Origin: Haloprofundus halophilus
GTDB lineage: Archaea; Halobacteriota; Halobacteria; Halobacteriales; Haloferacaceae
Reading direction: 5' to 3'
DNA length: 64,000 bases
Assembly (NCBI RefSeq): GCF_003439925.1
Contig: NZ_QQRR01000002.1
Location: 496,001 to 560,000 of the forward strand
A program made the position numbers and the translations under genes. Shown here one piece after another: positions 53,365-60,370 of the stretch. The notes beneath the pieces are model-generated. The model worked only from the letters and a program-made list of their open reading frames with translations, made no database searches and was not told the origin of the DNA. Every line of letters begins with the position of its first letter. Position 1 is the stretch's first letter.

Positions 53365-53380
53365 TGTACAAATCAGTACA
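53365..53380. promoter_or_regulatory. TRP-box-like dyad upstream of trpD
   Basis: The inverted repeat TGTAC-AAATCA-GTACA ends 33 bases before the trpD ATG, over the promoter. A further TGTAC lies at 53345-53349. In Methanothermobacter the repressor TrpY binds TGTACA boxes in front of its trp operon. A similar tryptophan-responsive repressor is therefore plausible here, though none is encoded in this window. Confidence 0.5.
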
Positions 53381-53541
53381 TCGGGATAAGCCTGTCGCCG
53401 AGAACCGCGGCCAGCGGGTCCATCGCACGCCGAACGCTCCTATTTGAGGGCGTCGAAAGTCGCCGACGGAACCGCGTTCCGAAACCTTCAATTACTCGGC
53501 GGGGATACGTGATAGTGCGTTCAGCAGGTGAGCGCCGGACT

Positions 53542-53616
53542 GGGTTTGTGGTCTAGTCTGGTTATGACACCTCCTTGACATGGAGGAGGCCGGCAGTTCA
53601 AATCTGCCCAAACCCA
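53542..53616 (+). tRNA. tRNA-Val(GAC)
   Basis: A 75-base cloverleaf: acceptor GGGTTTG/CAAACCC, anticodon stem CCTCC/GGAGG around loop TTGACAT (anticodon GAC at 53577-53579), T-stem/loop with GTTCAAATC, and discriminator A. No intron and no encoded CCA. CTTCAATTAC about 45-55 bases upstream may hold its TATA box. Confidence 0.93.
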
Positions 53617-53912
53617 CTACCGTTTTCGAACTCTCCGCGTCTCCGCTCTGAACTGATACGACAGTCAGTTCTCCAATCCACCGTTCGACCGAGAAACGAC
53701 GGAGTAAAACGACGCCCGACGACCGCCTCGACAGCGTATCGTCCCTCTGCGCCCGTCGTTCGCGGCCCGGCCTCCCGCCCTTTCTCTCCGAATCCGCTGA
53801 CTGACAGCCGAGAGACACATACCGCACGAACGTTATGTTTCTCCGATAAACGTCACAATTCAAAAGTTCAACCGATGAAAAACAAAGTAGTTGCGGAGTG
53901 ACACTGGACGGG

Positions 53913-55016
53913 ATGGGTCAAACACAGGAGACGTATCGGGTCCGAGGGTACGCCGAGTCCGACCGGAAGACGTTCTGTGACCTCTTCGGCGAGGAGTGGT
54001 TCGAGATAGACGAACAGTGGTTCGAGTGGCGGTATTCGAGTCCGTACCTCGACGAGAAGGCGATCGCCGTCGCCACGGCGAACGGGAAACCGGTCGGGTT
54101 CTTCCCGTGTATGGTCTTTCCGCTCCGGGCGAACGGCGAACGAACGCTCGCGCTCCAACCTGCGGGCGTCGTCATCGACGCGAACCACCGAAGGCGCGGA
54201 CTGTTGACCAAACTCGCGACCTGGCTGTTCGAGACCTACGAAGGGACCGAGACGTCGGTGTTGTTCAACTTCCCGAACGAGGCCATCAGTCCGGGTCTCC
54301 AGAAACTGGGATGGAGGGAGATACTCTCGCTGACCTCGTACTTCCGCGTCCAACACCCGAACGCGCTCTTGCGCGCGCGCGGCCGAGAACTCGGTGCCCT
54401 CGGAGACGTGGCGCTGGACGCGCTCTCGAAAGTTCACCTCTCCTGTAGCCGGCAGTTTAGAGCCGACGAATCCGGTGTGACCGTCACCCATCACTCGACG
54501 GTACCGGCGGAGGAGTTCGAGTCGCTGTACGCCGAGAACATCCCGAACGCGATTCACGTCGCTCGTGACGCCGCGTTCTATCGCTGGCGCTACGACGCGC
54601 CGGAGCGCGACTACTGCGTCTACGTCGCTCGGCGCGACGAACCGGTCGCAGGCGCCATCACGTGCACCGAGCGGACGTCGAACGGACTCGTTCTCACCAA
54701 CGTGATGGAGGCGCAGCCGATGGGCGTCGACGACAGAGATCCGGCGTTCGAGCGGCTACTGGACGCGATAGCGGCCGACCACCCCGAGAGCGACCTGATA
54801 CGGGCGACGAAGGCGACGCTTCCTCGCGGGGCGGCGCTGCGTTCGGGTTACCTCCCCGACGACGAACTCCCGCTCTCGAAGGTCCGGAAACCGTCGACGA
54901 AGATGGTGGCCCGTCCGGTCTCGACGACCGGTCGGCCGTGGCGGCTGAACGGATTACCGCTCACCGACCCGGACAGTTGGGAACTCATGCTCAGTGAACG
55001 GGACCCGACGTACTGA
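53913..55016 (+). CDS. GNAT-family N-acetyltransferase
   Basis: 367 residues, two GNAT-like halves. The acetyl-CoA loop is probably in LQPAGVVIDANHRRRGLLTK (RRRG corresponds to Q/RxxGxG/A). FFPCMVFPLRANGERTLALQ precedes it, and VLFNFPNEAISPGLQKLGWR follows, as in haloarchaeal proteins annotated as GNAT acetyltransferases linked to cell-envelope sugar loci. The substrate is unknown. The start ATG 53913 is preferred; GTG 53898 would add five residues. Confidence 0.75.
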   Translation: MGQTQETYRVRGYAESDRKTFCDLFGEEWFEIDEQWFEWRYSSPYLDEKAIAVATANGKPVGFFPCMVFPLRANGERTLALQPAGVVIDANHRRRGLLTKLATWLFETYEGTETSVLFNFPNEAISPGLQKLGWREILSLTSYFRVQHPNALLRARGRELGALGDVALDALSKVHLSCSRQFRADESGVTVTHHSTVPAEEFESLYAENIPNAIHVARDAAFYRWRYDAPERDYCVYVARRDEPVAGAITCTERTSNGLVLTNVMEAQPMGVDDRDPAFERLLDAIAADHPESDLIRATKATLPRGAALRSGYLPDDELPLSKVRKPSTKMVARPVSTTGRPWRLNGLPLTDPDSWELMLSERDPTY

Positions 55017-55040
55017 GACGACCGCCTCAGAACGACCGCC

Positions 55041-55568
55041 TCAGAACGACCGCGCCGGTTCGTCGACCACTCGGTCGAACTGCGCCTTCAGTGCCCCGTC
55101 GACAGCGACGCCCGGTTGGACCGCGTGGACGCCGTGGAGCCGTCGACCCGCCGTCTTCTGCAGTACCGCCGAGAAGAACCGAGAGACGATGTCCGGTTCA
55201 CAGTACATCTCTAAGACGCCGAGCGCGTCGGTGACTACGCAATCGCCCTCCGAGAGCGTCGAGAGCGCGTCGACGAGACGCATCCCGACACCCGTCACGT
55301 CGCCGGGGTGGACGACGCCCGAGAGAGTCACGGGTCCGTCGTAGTCGAGTTCGACGGGCCAGACCGACAGCAGCGTCGCGCTCGCGGGGTCGAATCCCGA
55401 CTCGCGCAGCAGGCGTTCGAGCCGCTGCGGGTGGAGACGGGCGCTGACGACGAGGAGTCTGTCGGTTCGTGGTAGTGCCGCCGCGGGAAAGGGGTCGGCA
55501 GTGCGCACGAGCGTCTGTTCGCCCGGCGCCGGCGCGTTCGTCGCGTTCACATCTACGTCGAGAGCCAT
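55041..55568 (-). CDS. RecA/KaiC-like remnant protein (DUF7504-like)
   Basis: 175 residues, acidic. RLLVVSARLHPQRLERLLRE, ESGFDPASATLLSVWPVELD and EGDCVVTDALGVLEMYCEPD resemble strands and Walker-B-like region of RecA/KaiC ATPases, but no Walker A is present. Haloarchaea carry many such proteins of unknown role. A 14-bp direct repeat (ACGACCGCCTCAGA at 55018 and 55032) spans its stop codon. Confidence 0.55.
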   Translation of the reverse strand: MALDVDVNATNAPAPGEQTLVRTADPFPAAALPRTDRLLVVSARLHPQRLERLLRESGFDPASATLLSVWPVELDYDGPVTLSGVVHPGDVTGVGMRLVDALSTLSEGDCVVTDALGVLEMYCEPDIVSRFFSAVLQKTAGRRLHGVHAVQPGVAVDGALKAQFDRVVDEPARSF

Positions 55569-55735
55569 TGGAGATCCTGCGGCGTCGCCGCCGCGTACTC
55601 CCTCGTAAAACGGCCTCCCTTATCGACATACGCCGCCTACCGAGACCATAGCCACTCGTTACCGGATGGTTTGCTCCGCCTTCCGACGGCCTCGATGGGA
55701 GTCGAACCGACGGGAGACGACCGCCTCGCCCGCGT

Positions 55736-56095
55736 TCACTCGGTCTCTTCGCTCGGCGGTCCGTGCACGAGTTCGTGGATACCGACGACGAGTGACGGCA
55801 CGACGACGATGAAGATGTGTTCCTCCAGGGGGATGCCGAGCAGTTCGACGCCCGTCCGCAGCGGAATCGAGAAGACGCCCACTTCGAGCGTGTACCAGTC
55901 CCACACGTAGGCGATGGGGTAGAGCACGGCGACGGTCTTGCCCGCCCGGCGGAACGCGTTCGCCCGCCAGAGGAGGACGGCCGCGAAGCTTCCGAACAAC
56001 ACTTCGGTTAGTAAGTACGTGTACGGTCCGAAGACGCCGATATCCGGAAGTGTCGTACCGACCAGCCGAGCACCGCCGACCGCCCGTATCCCCAT
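55736..56095 (-). CDS. Small protein with a single lycopene cyclase domain
   Basis: 119 residues, three membrane segments. FGPYTYLLTEVLFGSFAAVL and the motif PLEEHIFIVVVPSLVVGIHE match one CrtYc/CrtYd-type repeat; full archaeal lycopene beta-cyclases contain two such repeats in about 230 residues. It could dimerise, need a partner, or act on another isoprenoid. The start at 56095 (MGIRAVGG) is chosen because upstream residues are atypical. Not linked to the carotenoid cluster 27 kb away. Confidence 0.65.
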   Translation of the reverse strand: MGIRAVGGARLVGTTLPDIGVFGPYTYLLTEVLFGSFAAVLLWRANAFRRAGKTVAVLYPIAYVWDWYTLEVGVFSIPLRTGVELLGIPLEEHIFIVVVPSLVVGIHELVHGPPSEETE

Positions 56096-56193
56096 GCTAT
56101 AGCACACCATACCTACTATACGACGCGGTATCGGAAAGCAGCGGGGGGTGAACAACCTTCAAGCCCTCCGACGGTGTACGTAAAAATTGGACC

Positions 56194-57336
56194 ATGGACA
56201 TTACTGACATAGCACTCCAGGACTTCGTGGAGCTGGAGGCCGACACCCGACTCGGGAAGGTCCGGTCTGCGTTCGAGCGCGAGAACCCGAAGGGTATCAT
56301 CATCACCGACGACGGCGACTACGTCGGGGTGGTCGGCGAGAAGCAGTTGATTCAGTCGCACATCGAAGACAACACGAAGGCCGCCGCGTTGATGCGCTCC
56401 GCGCCGCGCATCGACCGTCACGAGGATGTCCGCGAGGCGTCGCGGATGCTCATCGAGGGTGACACCCAGATCGCCCCCGTCTACGAGGGCGAGAAGCTCT
56501 GGGGCATCATCACGAGCGACGCGATTCTCGAAGCCGTCCACGACAACCTGGACGCGCTCACCGTCGAGCAGATCTACACCGAGGACGTGGTGACGATTCG
56601 GGAGGAGGACCGCAACGGGCAGGCGATAAACCGCCTCCGCGAGAACGGTATCTCTCGACTGCCCGTCCTCAACGAGAACGGCCAACTCACCGGCGTGCTG
56701 ACGACGCACGACATCACCGAGTTCGTCGTCCGCAACGAGGCCCGTCAGGGAACCGGGGACCGGAGCGGCGATCTCGAACGGATGCTCGACCTGCCGGTGT
56801 ACGACCTGATGACGAGCCCGGTGTTCACGACGAACCCCGGCGAGTCGGTCAAAGATGCCGTCTCCCGGATGTTCGAGAACGACATCGCCGGGCTGGTCGT
56901 CACGCCGTCGGACAGCGACTCGGAGGTGCTCGGCGTCCTCACGAAGACGGACGTGCTCCGGGCGCTCACCTACACCGAGGAAGAGCAGATGGACGTCCAA
57001 ATCACGAACGTCGACCTGCTCGACACCGCCTCTCGGACCGAACTGGTCGAGAGCCTCACACAGGTGGTCGACAAGTACCAGGAGATGCAGGTCCACCACG
57101 CGCACCTCCGGTTCCACGAACACAAGGAGAAACTCCGCGGGACGCCGCTCATCCAGGCGCAGATCAGGCTCCGGACGAGCCACGGACAGGTCGCGGGCTC
57201 CGGGGAGGGCTACGGCGCGGAACACGCCTTCCGCGTCGCCCTCGACAAGCTCGAACGCAACGTTCTGGAGCTGAAGGGAATCAACGCCGACGAGCAGTAC
57301 CGCGGCCAGCTGCTGCGGAAGCTCGGCGAGCTATAA
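56194..57336 (+). CDS. Four-CBS-domain protein with HPF-like C-terminus
   Basis: 380 residues. Four CBS repeats occupy about 1-270 (two tandem pairs: ALQDFVELEADTRLGKVRSA; AALMRSAPRIDRHEDVREAS; EQIYTEDVVTIREEDRNGQA; VYDLMTSPVFTTNPGESVKD). CBS pairs bind adenine nucleotides. Residues about 270-380 (VQITNVDLLDTASRTELVES; RTSHGQVAGSGEGYGAEHAF) resemble a ribosome hibernation factor/S30AE fold. This suggests an energy-sensing link to ribosomes, which is inference. Confidence 0.75.
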   Translation: MDITDIALQDFVELEADTRLGKVRSAFERENPKGIIITDDGDYVGVVGEKQLIQSHIEDNTKAAALMRSAPRIDRHEDVREASRMLIEGDTQIAPVYEGEKLWGIITSDAILEAVHDNLDALTVEQIYTEDVVTIREEDRNGQAINRLRENGISRLPVLNENGQLTGVLTTHDITEFVVRNEARQGTGDRSGDLERMLDLPVYDLMTSPVFTTNPGESVKDAVSRMFENDIAGLVVTPSDSDSEVLGVLTKTDVLRALTYTEEEQMDVQITNVDLLDTASRTELVESLTQVVDKYQEMQVHHAHLRFHEHKEKLRGTPLIQAQIRLRTSHGQVAGSGEGYGAEHAFRVALDKLERNVLELKGINADEQYRGQLLRKLGEL

Positions 57337-57342
57337 AACGAC

Positions 57343-57389
57343 CTTTTGCGCTGCGCTCGGGCGACTTCGTCGCCCTCGCTCGGCAAAAG
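57343..57389 (+). terminator. Nested inverted repeats after the CBS gene, possible terminator
   Basis: CTTTTGC (57343-57349) pairs with GCAAAAG (57383-57389), with an inner stem GGGCGA/TCGCCC (57359-57375). The hairpin begins seven bases after the CBS gene stop, so it may end or protect its transcript; archaeal termination does not require a hairpin. Confidence 0.35.
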
Positions 57390-57441
57390 CTCGACCAAAA
57401 ACACTCCTCCTTCGCTTCACTTCGTTCCGCTCAGTCGTCGG

Positions 57442-57466
57442 TCGAAAATCGCGGAGCGATTTTCGA
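57442..57466. repeat. Perfect palindrome with 11-base arms
   Basis: TCGAAAATCGC, three bases GGA, then GCGATTTTCGA. Arms match fully. It lies near the left border of the low-GC segment and could be a hairpin, a protein-binding site or a scar of DNA entry. Confidence 0.8.
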
Positions 57467-57671
57467 GCACGTCGGGGCGAAGTTCCGACGGCGGCCCGCT
57501 CGCTCACTTCGTTCGCTCGCGGTAGAACAGTTGGGCTCCCTCGAAACCCTCAATTGGTAACAGAAACGCCGTGATGGATACAGAGGGTGTATTCAGTACC
57601 CGGTACGAGTTGGGACCAAAATTTATTCGAGAACAGTACATGTAGCGAATCGGAATCAAGTAGAACACCAA

Positions 57672-58589
57672 ATGAGCTCGAAATTCGAACCTGCTGATGA
57701 ACCCTACGACACCGGAGATGTCGTTCATATTCATGCGCCAGACCCCGAGTACGAGCACCGTTTCGGATGCGAAGTAATCGAGATACACTGCGATAGTAAA
57801 CCGACTGCAACGGTCGAAGACCACTCATACACTCTGTATGCGTACGGTGTCGAGTGCGAGCTAGATTCGAAATACCCTCACAAGCACCTAATCCCGTCAC
57901 CACGCGGATACCCAAACATCAACGACCTACTCGGTGAAACACCAATTAACGGGGAGGAGTTTTTTGGGAAGTTCAGACGCCCCGATCTTCAGCTAATAAA
58001 CAAGTACCTCACGTTAGTGGACGTTGAATCAGACCCGACGTTGGATTGGTTAAACGAAATCAGGAAGGGTGACGTGGACCGAATTAATTCCGTATTCGCT
58101 GAACTGTATCTTCTGTACTACCTGCGGGAAGTGTATGGTACGGAGCAGGTATCGATGAACGCGGCGCTTTCTGACGGCAGTGACTCGAAGGATTTTGACC
58201 TTCGGCTCACCACTGACGATCAGGATATCTGGATTGAGGTCACGAAACCCGATCATGCCTCGGTATTAGAAGGAGGGTTTGGAATGGGAACAAGGACAAC
58301 GAACTCGATTGATAGGAAACTCAAAAACAAGTTCGGGCCCGCCCGTGACGCGGTTAACGACGACGCGGTCTTGGTGCTCGCGGTTTATCAGGAGGAGCAG
58401 ATAACACAAAGTCTCGAAATCAAAAGGTGGTTTGAGGAGGATTACTACGATGTCGGCGATTTCTCAGACGGGTGGATAACGTTCACGTATATTGGCGACC
58501 CGGATTTCGAGTACCACGCATTCACTGAGAACGGTGCGTGTTGCAACGACGTAGTAAAGGCGTTAACCGAGGTTGAGGAACCTCGATAA
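57672..58589 (+). CDS. Unidentified protein on a low-GC island, possibly nuclease-like
   Basis: 305 residues. The N-terminal 75 residues (YDTGDVVHIHAPDPEYEHRF, then DHSYTLYAYGVECEL) look like a small SH3-like beta barrel. Later, KDFDLRLTTDDQDIWIEVTK resembles the D...E-x-x-K core of PD-(D/E)XK nucleases, preceded by the helical INSVFAELYLLYYLREVYGT. Codon use is AT-rich, unlike its neighbours, so it was probably acquired. No partner genes (methylase, transposase) accompany it. The family is not recognised and the nuclease reading is tentative. Confidence 0.6.
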   Translation: MSSKFEPADEPYDTGDVVHIHAPDPEYEHRFGCEVIEIHCDSKPTATVEDHSYTLYAYGVECELDSKYPHKHLIPSPRGYPNINDLLGETPINGEEFFGKFRRPDLQLINKYLTLVDVESDPTLDWLNEIRKGDVDRINSVFAELYLLYYLREVYGTEQVSMNAALSDGSDSKDFDLRLTTDDQDIWIEVTKPDHASVLEGGFGMGTRTTNSIDRKLKNKFGPARDAVNDDAVLVLAVYQEEQITQSLEIKRWFEEDYYDVGDFSDGWITFTYIGDPDFEYHAFTENGACCNDVVKALTEVEEPR

Positions 58590-58729
58590 TACTTCCTATC
58601 AATCCTTCACGGACCCCTCTGATATTTGGTTTGGTCGGTGTGATGGATATGCGCCTTCTGTTCAGCACGACCGTCGAAACCTATCGTTGGGGGTTTTGAC
58701 AAAAGACCAAACAGCACCGCTCCGCCGCT

Positions 58730-59431
58730 TCAGAACTCTTCGGTCGCTTCCAGTCCCGACCCCGTAATCCGGAACGTCACGCTCTCCCCGGCGGCTTTCG
58801 CTCGGTGTTTCTCCAGCGTCGCCCGGCGGTTGCCGCCGCGGAAGCGGTCGAGTCGGACGACGACGCCGGTCCAGTGTTCGAGCGTGTTGCCGCCGAGCGC
58901 CCGCGTCCGGTCGGTGTCGGGGTCGGTGAACACCTGGTTCGTCAGCACGACGGCGATGTCGTGTTTTCGTGCCAGAGAGAGCAGATGCGTCACCTGTCGG
59001 GCGACGCGACGGAGCGATTCGCCGCTCTCTCCGCCCTCGATAGTACGTTCGAGGCGGTAGAACCCGGTGGCGCTGTCGAGGACGACGAGGTCGGCTCTGT
59101 CGGCGAACTCCTCGGCGTCGCGGACGGCCTCCTCCTGTTCGGCGAAGTCGTACGCCTCGGTGACGATGACGCGGGAGGCGACGTCCTCGAACGCCTGCTC
59201 GTCGTCCGTTCGGGCCTCGACTAACTGGCGAAACCGGTCGATGGAGAGCCCCTCGGTGTCGATGTAGACGACGGTGCCGCCGGCGGCGGCGACGTCGACG
59301 GCCGCCGACAGGGCGACGTTCGTCTTCCCCGCCGCCGGTGCGCCGTACACCTGCGTCACGGTCCCGCGTTCGAGACCGCCCCCGAGCAGGTCGTCGAGCG
59401 GCGCACACCCCGTCGAGAGTGTTTCGGTCAC
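58730..59431 (-). CDS. radB: DNA repair and recombination protein RadB
   Basis: 233 residues, the short archaeal RecA/RadA paralogue. LSTGCAPLDDLLGGGLERGT starts the core; Walker A is GAPAAGKT (30-37), Walker B LVVLDSATGF; the C-terminal ALGGNTLEHWTGVVVRLDRF is typical. It assists RadA recombination. GTG 59431 is supported by the family start and by TTTTT 25-29 bases upstream (leaderless). Divergent from the next gene. Confidence 0.93.
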   Translation of the reverse strand: MTETLSTGCAPLDDLLGGGLERGTVTQVYGAPAAGKTNVALSAAVDVAAAGGTVVYIDTEGLSIDRFRQLVEARTDDEQAFEDVASRVIVTEAYDFAEQEEAVRDAEEFADRADLVVLDSATGFYRLERTIEGGESGESLRRVARQVTHLLSLARKHDIAVVLTNQVFTDPDTDRTRALGGNTLEHWTGVVVRLDRFRGGNRRATLEKHRAKAAGESVTFRITGSGLEATEEF

Positions 59432-59597
59432 ACTCGGCGTTGGCGCGGTCCCCGGAAAAAGACCCCGGTCCGGCCCCGAGACACGCGATATACGGTGTCC
59501 GACGAGGCGACCGACTGGGGCGAACCGCGTTCTCCAGAGCGCCTCGGTGCAGATCCGGAACTGCACTTTTTACTCCCTCGCGGTCCAACGAGACCCG
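59431..59597. promoter_or_regulatory. Divergent promoter region between radB and the RNase H-like gene
   Basis: Two T-rich boxes point outward: TTTTT on the minus strand at 59456-59460 (25 bases before the radB GTG) and TTTTTA near 59572-59577 (about 20-25 bases before GTG 59597). Both fit leaderless haloarchaeal promoters. Confidence 0.45.
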
Positions 59598-60370
59598 TGA
59601 TAGTCGTCGCGACGGAGGATTTCGAGCTGTACCACGAGGCGGTCTCCGCGCTGCGCGAGCGCGGCGTGACGTTCACCACGGTCCGACCGGGCGAGGAACT
59701 CCCGGGCGCCGCGAACGTCCTCGTCACAGCGTCGGATGACGCCGTCGGCGAGCTCCCGGCCGAGGTGACCCACATTCGGACGACCGCCGACGACGTCCGG
59801 AAAGCCGTCGAAGAGGCGCTCGCCGTCCTCCGCGGCGGCGACCGACGGACGGTCATCGGCGTCGACCCCGGCACGCGGCCCGGAATCGCCGTCCTCTCCG
59901 GCGGGATGGTCGTCGCGGCGTTTCAGGTCCCGCTCTCGGAGGCGGTGGAGGCGATTCGCCGCGAGGCCGACGACGCCGTCGACCCGCTCGTCCGCGTCGG
60001 CGACGGGGCGCGCCTCCAGAGCGCCCAGATCGTCAACGACCTCGAAGACGTGCCGGTGGAACTCGTCGACGAGACGGGGACGACGCCGTACCTCGGGTCG
60101 GGCGCTCGCGGCATGGGCGACGTGCTCGCGGCGGTCAACATCGCCCATCTGGAGGGCGAACGCGTCGACTCCCGAGAGATAGAGCCGACGGCCGGCGAAC
60201 TGCAGATCATCAAGGACCGCTCGCGCGAACAGTCGCCCGAGAACCGGAGCATCGACGAGTCGCTGGCGCGCCGCGTCGCGGCCGGCGAACTGAGCGTCGA
60301 GGAGGCGTTAGAGGAGCATCGAACCGGCGGAACCGACGACGCCGAATCGGTCGCCGACGACGAGAACTGA
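59597..60370 (+). CDS. RNase H-fold-like protein of unknown function
   Basis: 257 residues from GTG 59597 (an in-frame GTG at 59495 would add 34 residues). IVVATEDFELYHEAVSALRE starts a Rossmann-like segment; TVIGVDPGTRPGIAVLSGGM is the first strand of a RuvC/RNase H-like fold with an Asp in the catalytic position; MGDVLAAVNIAHLEGERVDS follows. The C-terminus (ELQIIKDRSREQSPENRSID) is charged. Divergent from radB, which suggests but does not prove a DNA-repair link. Confidence 0.6.
   Translation: MIVVATEDFELYHEAVSALRERGVTFTTVRPGEELPGAANVLVTASDDAVGELPAEVTHIRTTADDVRKAVEEALAVLRGGDRRTVIGVDPGTRPGIAVLSGGMVVAAFQVPLSEAVEAIRREADDAVDPLVRVGDGARLQSAQIVNDLEDVPVELVDETGTTPYLGSGARGMGDVLAAVNIAHLEGERVDSREIEPTAGELQIIKDRSREQSPENRSIDESLARRVAAGELSVEEALEEHRTGGTDDAESVADDEN

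Larger units (their letters stand above)
57337..57671. other. Hairpin-rich spacer before the low-GC gene
   Basis: 335 bases without a gene. The left part has several inverted repeats: CTTTTGC/GCAAAAG (57343-57389) enclosing GGGCGA/TCGCCC, and a perfect 25-base palindrome at 57442-57466. GC content falls sharply after about 57540. AAATTTATTC near 57616 may be part of the promoter of the next gene. Confidence 0.5.

Noticed and set aside
57540-58660. Complete mobile element or restriction-modification system on the low-GC island
   Set aside because: No transposase, integrase or methyltransferase and no flanking direct repeats were seen; only one gene is present.
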